A DNA stretch of 64,000 nt from Azospirillum lipoferum 4B (lineage in GTDB: Bacteria > Pseudomonadota > Alphaproteobacteria > Azospirillales > Azospirillaceae), in contig NC_016624.1 in assembly GCF_000283655.1 (NCBI RefSeq), forward strand, positions 408,501 to 472,500, given 5' to 3'. Numbering within the stretch: position 1 is the first letter of the stretch; each line of letters begins with the position of its first letter. The notes beneath the pieces were generated by a model, which was given only the letters and a program-made list of their open reading frames with translations, did not search any database and was not told where the DNA came from. Below, piece after piece: positions 9,674-19,256 of this stretch. The position numbers and the translations under genes were made by a program.

Positions 9674-12600
9674 TCAGTCTCCTGCCGCCGGCTGCGGTGC
9701 GGCGCCCTGGTCCGGGCGCCGGCGGACGAACAGACGATAGATCGCGACGAAGAAGACCGGCACGAACAGGATCGCCAGCACGGTGGCGGAGATCATGCCA
9801 CCCATCACGCCGACACCGATCGCGTTCTGGCTCTCCGACCCCGCGCCGGTGCTGATCGCCAACGGCAGCACGCCGAGGATGAAGGCCATCGACGTCATGA
9901 TGATCGGCCGCAGGCGCTGGCGGCAGGCCTCCGCCGCCGCTTCCTTCAACTCCATGCCCTGGTCGTAGAGCGACTTGGCGAACTCCACGATCAGGATGGC
10001 GTTCTTCGCCGACAGGCCGATGGTGGTCAGCAGGCCGACCTGGAAATAGACGTCGCTCGGCAGGCTGCGCAGCGTCGCCGCGACGACCGCGCCGATGACG
10101 CCCAGCGGCACCACCAGGATGACCGACACCGGCACCGACCAGCTCTCATAGAGTGCCGCCAGGCAGAGGAAGACGAAGATCATCGACAGGGCATAGAGCG
10201 CCGGGGCCTGCGAGCCGCTGAGTCGCTCCTCGTAGGACAGGCCGGTCCACTCGTAGCCGATGCCCGGAGGCAGCTTCTGCATCATCGCCTCCATCTCGGC
10301 CATCGCCTCGCCCGAGCTGATGCCCGGCGCGGGAGCGCCCTGGATGTTGATCGATGCCGAGCCGTTGTAGCGCTCCAGCTTCGGCGAACCGTAGATCCAC
10401 TGCGCCGTGGTGAAGGCGGAGAAGGGGACCATCTGCCCAGCGGTATTGCGCACATACCAGCGGTCGATGTCGCTCGGCTGCATGCGGTAGGGCGCGTCGG
10501 CCTGCAGATAAACCTTCTTCACCCGGCCCTGGTCGATGAAGTCGTTGACATAGGACGACCCCCAGGCCGCCGACAGCGTCGTGTTGATGTCGCTGAGCGA
10601 CAGGCCGAGCGCGCTCGCCTTCTCGCGGTCGACATCCAGCTTGAACTGCGGGGTGTCCTCCAGGCCGTTGGGGCGGACGCCGACCAGCTTCGGGTTCTGC
10701 GCCGCCATGCCCAGCAGCTGGTTGCGCGCCTGCATCAGCCGGTCATGGCCCAGCCCGCCGCGGTCGACCAGCTGCAGGTCGAAACCGGTGGCGTTGCCCA
10801 GGCCGGGGACCGACGGCGGCAAGAAGGCGAAGACCACCGCATCCTTCAGCCGCGACAGCGCCCCCATCGCCCGGCCGGCGATGGCCTGCGGCTTCTGCGA
10901 CGGCAAGGGACGCTCGCTCCAGTCCTTCAGCCGGACGAAGGCCATGCCGGCATTCTGGCCGCGACCGGAGAAGTTGAAGCCGACGATGGAGAACAGGCCC
11001 TCGACGCTGTCCTTCTCCTGTTCCAGGAGATAGGTGGTGACGGCCTTGGCTGTCTCTGCCGTGCGCTCCGCGCTGGCGTTCGGCGGGGCCGACCACAGCA
11101 CGAACAGCTGGCCGCGGTCCTCCGTCGGCAGGAAGGAGGAGGGCATCTGCAGGAACAGGTAGCCCAGCCCGCCGAGAATCAGCAGATAGGCGACGAAATA
11201 GCGGCCCAGCCGGTTCACCGCACCGCGCACGCCGCGGACATAGACCCGGCTGCTGGCGTCGAAGCCGCGGTTGAACAGGCCGAAGAAGCCCCTCTTGGCA
11301 TGCCCATGGCCGACCGCCACCGGCTTCAGGATGGTGGCGCAGAGCGCGGGCGTCAGGACCAGGGCGACCAGCACCGACAAGGCCATCGCCGATACGATGG
11401 TCAGCGAGAACTGGCGGTAAATGGCGCCGGCCGACCCGCCGAAGAAGGCCATCGGCACGAACACCGCCGACAGCACCAGCGCGATGCCGACGAGCGCGCC
11501 GGTGATCTGGTCCATCGACTTGCGCGTCGCCTCGCGCGGGGGCAGGCCCTCCTCGCCCATCACGCGCTCGACGTTTTCGACGACGACGATGGCGTCGTCG
11601 ACCAGCAGGCCGATGGCCAGCACCATGCCGAACATCGTCAGCACGTTGATCGAGAATCCGAAGAGCGACAGCACCCCGAAAGTACCGAGCAGCACCACCG
11701 GCACGGCGATGGTCGGGATCAGCGTCGCGCGGAAATTCTGCAGGAACAGGTACATCACGACGAAGACGAGGACGATGGCCTCAAACAGCGTCTTGATCAC
11801 CTCTTCGATCGACAGCTGAACGAAGGGGGTCGTGTCGTAGGGATAGATGACCTCGATACCCTCCGGGAAGAAGGGCTGCAGTTCCGCCACCCGCGCCTTG
11901 ACCGCGGCGGCAGTGTCCAGCGCGTTGGCGCCGGTCGCCAGCTTGATGCCGACACCCGCCGCCGGCTTGCCGTTGTAGGCGGCATTGATCTCGTAGGTTT
12001 CGGACCCGATCTCGATCCGCGCCACGTCACGCAGCCGCACCTGGGAACCGTCGGGATTGACGCGCAGCAGGATGGCGCCGAACTGCTCCGGCGTCTGCAG
12101 GCGCGACTGGGCGGTGATGGTGGCATTGATCTGCTGGCCCGGAACCGCCGGCGCACCGCCGAGCTGGCCGGCGGAAACCTGGGCGTTCTGGGTACTGATG
12201 GCGTTGGAAACGTCGGTGGTCGTCAGCGCGAAATTGTTAAGCGCGTCGGGATCGAGCCAGATGCGCATGGCATGCTGCGGACCGAAGACGGTGACGTCGC
12301 CGACGCCCTCCACACGGCTGATGGTGTCCTGCAGGTTGGAGGTGACGTAGTCGGAGATGTCACCCTGGCTGAGGCGCCCGTCGCTCGACACGAAACCGAC
12401 CACCAGCAGGAAGTCGTTGCCGGCCTTCGACACCTGAAGGCCGCGCTGCTGGACCTCCTGCGGCAGCAGGGGGGTCGCCAACTGCAGCTTGTTCTGCACC
12501 TGGACCTGGGCGATGTCGGGATTGGCCTCCGGCTCGAAGGTCAGCGTGATGCTGACATTGCCGGAAGAGTCGCTGGTGGAGGACATGTAGCGGAAGTGGT

Positions 12601-12817
12601 CGAGCCCGGTCATCTTCTGTTCGATGACCTGGGTGACCGTGTCCTCCAGCGTCTTGGCCGAAGCGCCGGGATAGCTGGCGGTGATCGACACCGTCGGCGG
12701 TGCGATCTTCGGATATTGTTCGACGGGCAGTTGCAGGATCGCCAGGGCGCCGGCCATCATGATGACGATGGCGATGACCCAGGCGAAGACCGGCCGGTCG
12801 ATGAAGAATTTTGACAT
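9674..12817 (-). CDS. RND multidrug efflux pump, inner-membrane transporter (AcrB/MexB type)
   Basis: Proton-driven hydrophobe/amphiphile efflux transporter of 1047 residues, the normal length for HAE1 pumps. It begins [17 protein letters not shown], the classic cytoplasmic start plus first membrane helix, followed by the first porter domain, the helix-4 proton relay [16 protein letters not shown] with its paired aspartates, the second porter domain, and a C-terminal helix bundle including [19 protein letters not shown]. The membrane fusion gene lies immediately upstream (30 bp gap) in the same direction, so the two are co-transcribed. No outer-membrane channel gene is present, so a TolC-like partner must come from elsewhere. 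Regulation is probably by the divergent TetR gene. Confidence 0.93.
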   Translation of the reverse strand: MSKFFIDRPVFAWVIAIVIMMAGALAILQLPVEQYPKIAPPTVSITASYPGASAKTLEDTVTQVIEQKMTGLDHFRYMSSTSDSSGNVSITLTFEPEANPDIAQVQVQNKLQLATPLLPQEVQQRGLQVSKAGNDFLLVVGFVSSDGRLSQGDISDYVTSNLQDTISRVEGVGDVTVFGPQHAMRIWLDPDALNNFALTTTDVSNAISTQNAQVSAGQLGGAPAVPGQQINATITAQSRLQTPEQFGAILLRVNPDGSQVRLRDVARIEIGSETYEINAAYNGKPAAGVGIKLATGANALDTAAAVKARVAELQPFFPEGIEVIYPYDTTPFVQLSIEEVIKTLFEAIVLVFVVMYLFLQNFRATLIPTIAVPVVLLGTFGVLSLFGFSINVLTMFGMVLAIGLLVDDAIVVVENVERVMGEEGLPPREATRKSMDQITGALVGIALVLSAVFVPMAFFGGSAGAIYRQFSLTIVSAMALSVLVALVLTPALCATILKPVAVGHGHAKRGFFGLFNRGFDASSRVYVRGVRGAVNRLGRYFVAYLLILGGLGYLFLQMPSSFLPTEDRGQLFVLWSAPPNASAERTAETAKAVTTYLLEQEKDSVEGLFSIVGFNFSGRGQNAGMAFVRLKDWSERPLPSQKPQAIAGRAMGALSRLKDAVVFAFLPPSVPGLGNATGFDLQLVDRGGLGHDRLMQARNQLLGMAAQNPKLVGVRPNGLEDTPQFKLDVDREKASALGLSLSDINTTLSAAWGSSYVNDFIDQGRVKKVYLQADAPYRMQPSDIDRWYVRNTAGQMVPFSAFTTAQWIYGSPKLERYNGSASINIQGAPAPGISSGEAMAEMEAMMQKLPPGIGYEWTGLSYEERLSGSQAPALYALSMIFVFLCLAALYESWSVPVSVILVVPLGVIGAVVAATLRSLPSDVYFQVGLLTTIGLSAKNAILIVEFAKSLYDQGMELKEAAAEACRQRLRPIIMTSMAFILGVLPLAISTGAGSESQNAIGVGVMGGMISATVLAILFVPVFFVAIYRLFVRRRPDQGAAPQPAAGD

Positions 12818-12847
12818 GGGAGCGGTTCCTGCGGACGGTGTCCTGGA

Positions 12848-14050
12848 TCAGCGGGCCGAAGCAGCCTTTTCAGGCAGCGCGGCAAGGGCGTTCTGGGCCG
12901 GCACCGGCTTCACCTCGGCACCCGGCTTGACCTTCTGCAGGCCTTCGACGACCACCCGCTCGCCGGCGGCCAGCCCGTCCGACACCAGCCAGACATTGTC
13001 GACCGCGCGCTCGGTCTTGATCGTACGCTGGGCCACCTTGCTGTCGGCGCCCACCACCCAGACGCGGGCGCTGCCATCCGGTCCACGGCTGACCGCCGCC
13101 TGCGGGACGGTGATGGCGTTCTCGGCGACGCCCTGCTCCACGCGGGCGCGAACGAAAAGCCCGGGCAGCAGGTCCTTGTTGGGGTTGGGGAAGACCGCCC
13201 GCAGCTGGACCGAACTGGTGCCGGCATCCACCGTCACGTCGGAGAACTGCAACTCGCCCTTTACCGGATAGGGGGTGTCGGCGCCGCTGGCGTTGCTGTT
13301 CAGCAGCAACGTCACCGGGATCTTGCCGGGCTCGGCCGGCCGGATGCGGCCGGTCGCCATATCCTCGCGCAGCTTCATCAACTGCGAGGCGGTCTGCGTC
13401 ACGTCGACATAGATCGGGTCGAACTGCTGGATGGTCGCCAACGCCGTCGCCTGACTGGCCGTGACCAGCGCGCCTTCGGTGACCGCCGACTTGCCGATGC
13501 GGCCGGAAATCGGCGCGAACACCTTGGTATAGTTCAGGTTGATGCTGGCAAGGTTGTAGGCTGCCTTGGCAGCGGCCACCTGCGCCTCATTCTGCTTCAT
13601 CGAAGCCAGGACATCGTCGAAGTCCTGCTTGCTGACCACGCTGTTCTTCACCAGGTCGCCGTAACGCGCCGCCTTGTTGCGCGCGGCCTGCAGGTTGGCT
13701 TCCGCCTTCTGCACGTCCGCCAAGGCGCTCGCCAGCGACGCTTCGTAGGTGGCGGGGTCGATCTGGTAGAGCTGGTCGCCGGCCTTGACGTCGCTGCCCT
13801 CGCGGAACAGGCGCTTCAGCACGATGCCGCTGACCTGCGGACGGATTTCCGCCACCCGATAGGCGGCGGTGCGTCCCGGCAGCTCGGTCGTCACGGTCAG
13901 TCGCTGCGGTTCGATGGTGACGACCGAAACTTCCGGCGGACCGCCTGCCTGGGGCTGGCCGGATGCCTGCTTCTGCTGGTTGCAGCCTGCGAGCACCGCG
14001 ATCAGCGCAGCAGCCGCGGCCAGCGTCATGAATGAGTTGGATCTGAACAT
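12848..14050 (-). CDS. RND efflux membrane fusion lipoprotein (AcrA/MexA type)
   Basis: Periplasmic adaptor of 400 residues linking the RND pump to an outer-membrane channel. The start at 14050 is chosen because GAGGAAAGAG directly precedes the ATG and because it places a lipoprotein signal at the N-terminus, with lipobox LAGC (Cys at about residue 22). The biotinyl-lipoyl hairpin follows, with GIVLKRLFREGSDVKAGDQLYQIDP, a coiled-coil stretch (ALADVQKAEANLQAARNKAARY), the returning lipoyl half YTKVFAPISGRIGKS, and beta-barrel and membrane-proximal domains. It is the first gene of the efflux operon, facing a TetR gene across 184 bp. Confidence 0.92.
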   Translation of the reverse strand: MFRSNSFMTLAAAAALIAVLAGCNQQKQASGQPQAGGPPEVSVVTIEPQRLTVTTELPGRTAAYRVAEIRPQVSGIVLKRLFREGSDVKAGDQLYQIDPATYEASLASALADVQKAEANLQAARNKAARYGDLVKNSVVSKQDFDDVLASMKQNEAQVAAAKAAYNLASINLNYTKVFAPISGRIGKSAVTEGALVTASQATALATIQQFDPIYVDVTQTASQLMKLREDMATGRIRPAEPGKIPVTLLLNSNASGADTPYPVKGELQFSDVTVDAGTSSVQLRAVFPNPNKDLLPGLFVRARVEQGVAENAITVPQAAVSRGPDGSARVWVVGADSKVAQRTIKTERAVDNVWLVSDGLAAGERVVVEGLQKVKPGAEVKPVPAQNALAALPEKAASAR

Positions 14051-14163
14051 CTCTTTCCTCGTCTCGGCGCCGCGCGTCTGCGGTCCCGTCTCCCTGCTAC
14101 GGCCGGGCTTTGGGCCGGCCTTCGGTCCGGGCTGCGGATGGACCGGCACATCCCCGTTGCTTA

Positions 14164-14189
14164 GTACTGTCTCATACAGTACACTGTAC
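14164..14189. promoter_or_regulatory. Putative TetR operator in the efflux divergent promoter
   Basis: Perfect inverted repeat GTACTGT-5 nt-ACAGTAC at 14164-14182, partly overlapped by a second small palindrome GTACACTGTAC (14179-14189). It lies between the divergent efflux operon and a tetR gene, 114 bp from the efflux start and about 50 bp from the tetR start. Overlapping half-sites of this kind are typical of AcrR/MtrR-type operators. Assignment to this TetR is an inference from position. Confidence 0.7.
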
Positions 14190-14234
14190 CAGACGATACA
14201 TTCAGAACGCTGCAGCGCGCAAGGGGGTTCCGCA

Positions 14235-14933
14235 ATGCCCGATACGGGGCTCGATGCAAGAGGGGTGGATTACGGCGCCGGAACGGGCACCCGCGGCCAT
14301 GCGCGCTGCCGGGCTCTGCTGGATGCCGCGGCCGCGCTGTTCGTCGAGAAGGGCTATGCCGGCACGTCGCTCAGCGATGTGCTGCGGCTCGCCGGCGGGT
14401 CGCGCACGACGCTCTATGCCCATTTCGGCGACAAGGACGGCCTGTTCCGCGCCATGATGGAGGAACATTGCGCCCGGGTGCTGGACGGCATGGCACCGGA
14501 CGCCCTGGCCCTGGATGCCCCCGCCGGCAGCATTTCCGAGCAGGTTGCCGATCCGGAGGAGCGGCTGGTCCGCATCGCGCTGCATATCATGCATGCGCTG
14601 ACGGAACCGCAGACGACGGCGATCCTGCGCACGCTGATTTCGGAAGGTGCCCGCATTCCCGACCTCGTCGAGACCTTCGTCCGCGTCGGACCGGAGCGCA
14701 CGCGCGAGCGGATGGCCGGCTGCCTGCGCGAATTGGAGGCTCTGGGACGGATCCGCGTCGCCGACCCCGATACGGCGGCCCAGGCCTTCTGCGGCATGGT
14801 GACCGGCAATCTTCTGATGGAGCGGCTGATCCTGCCCGACCGGCCTGTCGACACTCCGGCGGTGGAGGCCTATGTGCGCGCCTGCGTCCGCCTGTTCCTC
14901 CGCGGCGCCGCCCCGCCCCCGTCGGCCTCCTGA
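14235..14933 (+). CDS. TetR/AcrR-family regulator of the adjacent efflux pump
   Basis: Transcriptional repressor of 232 residues. The N-terminal helix-turn-helix region runs from ALLDAAAALFVEKGYAGTSL through DVLRLAGGSRTTLYAHFGDKDGLF (about residues 30-76), and a ligand-binding helical domain follows. The start at 14235 has AGGGGG about 9 nt upstream; longer upstream starts run into the divergent gene. It is divergent from the AcrAB-type operon with a palindromic operator in between, the standard arrangement for local repression relieved by a pump substrate. It is clearly related to the second TetR at 16013 (shared GGSR-TLY-HFGDK-GLFRA pattern), suggesting duplication. Confidence 0.87.
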   Translation: MPDTGLDARGVDYGAGTGTRGHARCRALLDAAAALFVEKGYAGTSLSDVLRLAGGSRTTLYAHFGDKDGLFRAMMEEHCARVLDGMAPDALALDAPAGSISEQVADPEERLVRIALHIMHALTEPQTTAILRTLISEGARIPDLVETFVRVGPERTRERMAGCLRELEALGRIRVADPDTAAQAFCGMVTGNLLMERLILPDRPVDTPAVEAYVRACVRLFLRGAAPPPSAS

Positions 14934-14993
14934 CGTCATTCCGACTCAATCAATCACGCATCCCAACGGATCGCCAAGCAAGAGGCTCGCACA

Positions 14994-15863
14994 ATGCCCC
15001 CCGGAACGCCCCCCAGAATACCCTCGGGAATGCCGAAGGACATCGTCGTTTTCATCGAGGCGGACGAGGAGCGGGCCGGTCGGCTCGCCTACGCCGCCGC
15101 CCTGGCGCAAAGCTGGCAGGCGCACCTGATCGCCACCTTCGTCGTCAACCGGCTGGAACTGACCCCCGGCAGCGGCTTCGCCCGCGGCGGCGGGCTGGAG
15201 GCCATGCTGCGCCAGCATCGGACCGCCACCCGCAACGCGGCGGCGGAAGCGCGGACGCTGTTCGACCGCATCGTCGCCGACACCTGCATCAGCGGCGAAT
15301 GGCGCCTGTCCGACCATGAGGATGGCGAGGCGCTGATGCTCCATGCCCGCCATGCCAGCCTCGCCATCGTCGGTCCGCCGCTGCGGCCGGCCCAACCGGC
15401 GCGGATGCTCAGCCTGTCGGAGGACGTGATCTTCGCCTCCGGCCGTCCCACTCTGCTTCTGCCGACGGGCTGGCCGTCGCACCGCATCGGCCGGCGCATC
15501 GTCGTCGGCTGGAACGGCAGCCGCGAGGCGGCGACGGCCATCGCGCTCGCCATGCCATTGCTGAGCGCGGCGGACATCGTGCATTTGGTCGTGGTGCCAG
15601 AAGCGCGCCCGAACGGCCTGCTCGGCGGCGATCCGGGGGCCGACATGTCCCGCCATCTGGCGCGCAACGGGGTGGAGGTGGTGCTGGAACAGCGCCCCGG
15701 CACCGATGCCGGCACCGTGCTGCTGGACCATGCGCGCACGGTGGATGCCGACCTGCTGGTGATGGGCGCCTATGGCAGGCCGCGGATCAGCGAGTTCGTC
15801 TTCGGCGGGACGACCCGAACCGTGCTGGCGAAGGCGAACACGCCGATCCTGCTGTCGCGATGA
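14994..15863 (+). CDS. Universal stress protein with tandem UspA domains
   Basis: Cytoplasmic protein of 289 residues formed by two UspA-like halves. The first begins PKDIVVFIEADEERAGRLAYAAALAQ; the second begins RIVVGWNGSREAATAIALAMPLL and ends with an ATP-binding pattern G-x2-G-x9-G in GAYGRPRISEFVFGG followed by TRTVLAKANTPILLSR. The first half lacks a clear G-x2-G-x9-G motif and is probably degenerate. AGAGG lies 8 nt before the chosen ATG; an internal ATG at 15030 would remove 12 residues. It sits between two paralogous TetR genes, 60 bp after the first stop, and may be transcribed with it. Its role in this organism is not known. Confidence 0.85.
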   Translation: MPPGTPPRIPSGMPKDIVVFIEADEERAGRLAYAAALAQSWQAHLIATFVVNRLELTPGSGFARGGGLEAMLRQHRTATRNAAAEARTLFDRIVADTCISGEWRLSDHEDGEALMLHARHASLAIVGPPLRPAQPARMLSLSEDVIFASGRPTLLLPTGWPSHRIGRRIVVGWNGSREAATAIALAMPLLSAADIVHLVVVPEARPNGLLGGDPGADMSRHLARNGVEVVLEQRPGTDAGTVLLDHARTVDADLLVMGAYGRPRISEFVFGGTTRTVLAKANTPILLSR

Positions 15864-16012
15864 CCTTGCCGGAGGGGCACCCCTGCGTCTTTTTTGCCGC
15901 TCGCGCCGGTCCCCCTTCCCGGTGCAGACGTTCTACAGTGGCGCACGCGCATCGGCGTGGAACGGATACTCAGACCGGACGCGGGCGCCGCCGCGCCGGA
16001 GGAAAGCGCATC

Positions 16013-16699
16013 ATGACGAGCAGCAGCCACAAGACCGATTTCGCCGCCGGAGCCACTGCCGGACCCGCTACCTGCGGACCGCGGGGACTGGCGCGCCGGC
16101 AGGCGATCCTGACCGCCGCCCGGCAGCTGTTCATCGAAAAGGGGTTCGAGAAGACCACGCTCAGCGACATCATCGCCGTGGCCGGCGGCTCCCGCGCCAC
16201 GCTGTACGAGCATTTCGGCGACAAGGAAGGCTTGTTCCGCGCGATCATGGAGGAGGACAACGCCATGATCCTCTCCGGCCTCGCCCCGGCCCAGGCCGAT
16301 GAGCGCGTCACGCCGGAAGCCGGGCTGACCGCCTTCGCCCTGCATCTGGTCAAGGCCCTGCTGAACGAGGAGACGACCGGCACGGTCCGCATCCTGATCT
16401 CCGAAGGCGACCGCGTGCCGGATATCGCCGAGGCCTTCTTCCGCATCGGCCCGGAAAACGCCATCCGCCGCCTTGCCGAGTATCTGCAACGCCTGTCGGA
16501 CAGCGGCGCCCTGAAGATCGAGGATCCGGCCGTGGCCGCCCAGGCCTTCCTCGGCATGGTCACCGGCAACCTGCTGATGCGCCGCCTGATCCTGCCGCAG
16601 AGCGCGCCGGCCATCCCCGACCTCGACCGCTATGTCCGGCAGGCGGTGCGGCTGTTCCTGAGCGGCGCCCATGCATCCGGAACCGCCAATCCCGGATGA
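16013..16699 (+). CDS. TetR/AcrR-family regulator, paralogue of the efflux repressor
   Basis: Predicted DNA-binding regulator of 228 residues. The helix-turn-helix is ILTAARQLFIEKGFEKTTLSDIIAVAGGSRATLYEHFGDKEGLFRAI (about residues 28-75), with a C-terminal ligand-binding domain containing FLGMVTGNLLMRRLILP, also seen in the TetR at 14235. GGAGGA lies 9-10 nt before the ATG. It ends 14 bp before the stop of the convergent MFS transporter gene. No obvious palindrome was found directly upstream. The target is unknown; the stress protein gene or the nearby efflux operon are candidates. Confidence 0.83.
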   Translation: MTSSSHKTDFAAGATAGPATCGPRGLARRQAILTAARQLFIEKGFEKTTLSDIIAVAGGSRATLYEHFGDKEGLFRAIMEEDNAMILSGLAPAQADERVTPEAGLTAFALHLVKALLNEETTGTVRILISEGDRVPDIAEAFFRIGPENAIRRLAEYLQRLSDSGALKIEDPAVAAQAFLGMVTGNLLMRRLILPQSAPAIPDLDRYVRQAVRLFLSGAHASGTANPG

Positions 16700-16712
16700 G
16701 ACGCGGCGGCGG

Positions 16713-18209
16713 TCAGATCGTCTCCGCCGCTTCCTCCCCCGCCCCGCGGTCGCGGTCGGCCTTGGTCAGCGGTTCGGCGATCTCCTCCAGCCCCTTGCCT
16801 TCGGCATCGACGCCGTAGATCAGGGCGACCACGCCGCCGAACATCATCACCACCGACCCCAGCACATAGCCCCAGAACAGCGGCTCGCGCTCCGTCCCCT
16901 CCCCCACCAGCCAGCCGAACAGCAGCGGCCCGGTGGAGCCCACCACCTGGGCGACGGCGAAGAAATAGGAGATGGCCTGCGCCCGGACCTCCAGCGGGAA
17001 GATTTCGCTGACCGTCAGATAGGCCGACGACGCGCCCGCCGAGGCGAAGAAGAAGGACACGCACCAGAACACCGTGTGCGTGTCCGCCGTCAGCACCCCC
17101 TGCCGGAACAGGATGGCCGAGGCCAGCAGCACGGTTCCCGCCAGCAGATAGGTGCCGAAGATCATCCGCCGCCGCCCCACCGTATCGAACAGCGGCCCCA
17201 GCAGCAGCGGCCCGATCAGGTTGCCGGCGGCGAAGGGGAAGAAATAGAGCGCCGTCTGCGATGGATCGAGATGATAGAAATTCTGCAGGACCAGGGCATA
17301 GGTGAAGAAGATCGCGTTATAGAGGAAGGACTGCGTGACCATCATCGTCACGCCCAGGAAGGTGCGTGACGGATACTGCCGGAAGAAGACATCCACCAAC
17401 TGGGCGTAGGACACCGAATCTTCGGGGATGATCGACATGGCCCGCCGCGGATCGACGGGCGGCAACGGCTTACCCTGCTCGCGAACACTGGCCTCGATGC
17501 CGTCGACGATGCGCTCGGCCTCCTCCTCCATTCCGTGGGTGACCATCCAGCGCGGGCTCTCCGGGATGAAGCGGCGCAGATAGATGATGGCCAGCCCCAG
17601 GATCGGGCCGATGAAGAAGGCGATGCGCCAGCCGAGATCCTCCGGGACCAGGGAGTGGTCGAGAAGGAAGACGCTGCCGACGGCGCCGATCATCGCACCG
17701 CCCCAATAGGTGCCGTTGATGGCGATGTCGACACGGCCGCGGTAGCGGGCGGGGATCAGCTCGTCGATGGCCGAATTGATGGCGGCATATTCGCCGCCGA
17801 TCCCCATCCCGGCGACGAAGCGCCAGAGATAGAGGAACCACGGCGTCCAGGCGAATCCGGCGATGCCGGAGGCGATCAGGTAGATCGCCAGCGTGGTGAT
17901 GAACAGCCGCTTGCGCCCCCAGCGGTCGGTCAGCCGCCCGAAGACGAGTGCGCCGACCACCTGCCCCATCAGATAGATGGTGCCGGCCAGCCCGACCTCG
18001 GCGCTCGACATGCCCAGGCTTTCCTTGTAGCCGGAGGCCGAGATCAGCTGGATTTCGATACCGTCCAGGATCCAGCTGACACCCAGCCCGACCACGACCA
18101 TCCAATGGAATCGGGCCCAGGGCAGCCGGTCCATCCGGGCGGGCACGAGGCTGCTCACCGCGGCATTCCGCGGCGCGGAGCCCGGAGCGGCGCTTTGTCT
18201 GGCGGTCAT
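16713..18209 (-). CDS. MFS transporter, sugar-porter-like
   Basis: Twelve-helix major facilitator transporter of about 498 residues. It shows the MFS signature between helices 2 and 3 (GRLTDRWGRKRLF), the sugar/acid porter motif RFIPESPRWM after helix 6, and a second half starting near YPSRTFLGVTMM. A long cytoplasmic N-terminus precedes FHWMVVVGLGVSWILDGIEI. The ATG at 18209 is used, with GAGGA 12 nt upstream; a GTG at 18221 is also possible but has no room for a ribosome site. It is divergent from the ABC operon at 18569 and probably shares its operator region. The substrate cannot be assigned; sugars or aromatic/organic acids are typical. Confidence 0.83.
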   Translation of the reverse strand: MTARQSAAPGSAPRNAAVSSLVPARMDRLPWARFHWMVVVGLGVSWILDGIEIQLISASGYKESLGMSSAEVGLAGTIYLMGQVVGALVFGRLTDRWGRKRLFITTLAIYLIASGIAGFAWTPWFLYLWRFVAGMGIGGEYAAINSAIDELIPARYRGRVDIAINGTYWGGAMIGAVGSVFLLDHSLVPEDLGWRIAFFIGPILGLAIIYLRRFIPESPRWMVTHGMEEEAERIVDGIEASVREQGKPLPPVDPRRAMSIIPEDSVSYAQLVDVFFRQYPSRTFLGVTMMVTQSFLYNAIFFTYALVLQNFYHLDPSQTALYFFPFAAGNLIGPLLLGPLFDTVGRRRMIFGTYLLAGTVLLASAILFRQGVLTADTHTVFWCVSFFFASAGASSAYLTVSEIFPLEVRAQAISYFFAVAQVVGSTGPLLFGWLVGEGTEREPLFWGYVLGSVVMMFGGVVALIYGVDAEGKGLEEIAEPLTKADRDRGAGEEAAETI

Positions 18210-18384
18210 GGCGGGCGGCACTCCTCATGCTGATGGTCGTGCTGATGGACGGACCGGGTGAGGCGTTCCGGCTGCGGATGAAACGTCCCGTCGCAATGGA
18301 AGGTTTCGCCGGCGCCCCATCCGAGCACCCGCCAAACATCTGGTACACGAATTGTCACGACTCTCCTCATTTTCCGTTGCGTAT

Positions 18385-18398
18385 TTGGATCGATCCAA
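18385..18398. promoter_or_regulatory. CG-centred palindrome, likely LacI-family operator
   Basis: Perfect 14-bp palindrome TTGGATCGATCCAA located between the divergent MFS gene and the ABC-transporter operon. A central CG flanked by symmetric arms is the characteristic shape of LacI-family operators, and a LacI-family regulator is encoded inside the operon at 22536. The pairing is inferred; no second copy of the full palindrome was found in the window. Confidence 0.65.
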
Positions 18399-18568
18399 TT
18401 AGCCTGTCCAAAGACTGAGGGGCACCGGGACGGCGACTGCGACGCCGCCACAGCCCAGGCAATGGCTCCCGGGCGATGACCCTGGATGGATGCCCGACGG
18501 ACAAAGGCGATCCCGCGCGACGCCGGCTCTTGGAAATGCCGGTGCGACGCGGGTGCGGAGGAACGCCC

Positions 18569-19243
18569 ATGACCTACGACTTTCAATTCGACGCGGTGTT
18601 CGCGTCGTGGGACATGCTGCTGGGCGGGGCCTGGCTGACGATCAAGCTGTCGTTCGGCGCCATGGCCATCGGGCTGGTGGTGGCCATCCTCTGTGCGCTG
18701 GGCAAGACCTCCGGTCCGAAACCGGTGCGCTGGCTGATCAACGCCTATATCGAGGTCATCCGCAACACGCCCTTCCTGGTCCAGATCTTCCTGATCTTCT
18801 TCGGGCTGCCGAGCGTCGGGCTGCGGCTGTCTCCGGATGTGGCGGCGCTGATCGCGATGGTCGTCAATGTCGGCGCCTATGCGACCGAGATCATCCGCGC
18901 CGGCATCGAATCCATCCACAAGGGCCAGATCGAAGCCGGATTGGCGCTGGGGCTGCGCCCGCTGCAGGTCTTCCGCTACATCGTGCTGAAGCCGGCGCTG
19001 CGCACGGTCTATCCGGCGCTGACCAGTCAGTTCATCCTGCTGATGCTGAGCTCCAGCATCGTGTCCGCCATCTCAGCGGACGAGCTGACGTCGGTCGCCA
19101 ACAACATCCAGTCGCAGACCTTCCGCAGCTTCGAGATCTACATCGTCGTGACCGGCATCTATCTGGTGCTGGCGCTGATGTTCTCGGCCCTGTTCGCCGG
19201 CATCTACCGGCTGGCCTTCGCCTATACCGTCGACCGGCGCTGA
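18569..19243 (+). CDS. Polar amino-acid-type ABC transporter permease 1
   Basis: Inner-membrane permease of the HisM/GlnP family, 224 residues. GGAGGA lies 7 nt before the ATG. It contains the N-terminal LLGGAWLTIKLSFGAMAIGL helix region, the ALGKTSGPKPVRWLINAYIEVIRNTPFLVQIF segment, and the ATPase-contacting EAA-like loop EAGLALGLRPLQVFRYIVLKPALR (about residues 137-160). It is the first gene of the operon, followed after 13 bp by a second permease, then binding protein and ATPase. Fused or paired permeases of this kind import amino acids, opines or small organic acids. Neighbouring 2-hydroxyacid dehydrogenase and hydratase genes suggest an acid substrate, which is an inference. Confidence 0.86.
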   Translation: MTYDFQFDAVFASWDMLLGGAWLTIKLSFGAMAIGLVVAILCALGKTSGPKPVRWLINAYIEVIRNTPFLVQIFLIFFGLPSVGLRLSPDVAALIAMVVNVGAYATEIIRAGIESIHKGQIEAGLALGLRPLQVFRYIVLKPALRTVYPALTSQFILLMLSSSIVSAISADELTSVANNIQSQTFRSFEIYIVVTGIYLVLALMFSALFAGIYRLAFAYTVDRR

Positions 19244-19256
19244 AGGAGGCCGCAAG

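Noticed and set aside
10745-12814. 689-codon plus-strand frame opposite the RND pump
   Set aside because: Its composition is typical of antisense to a membrane protein gene and the minus-strand frame is an intact AcrB homologue.
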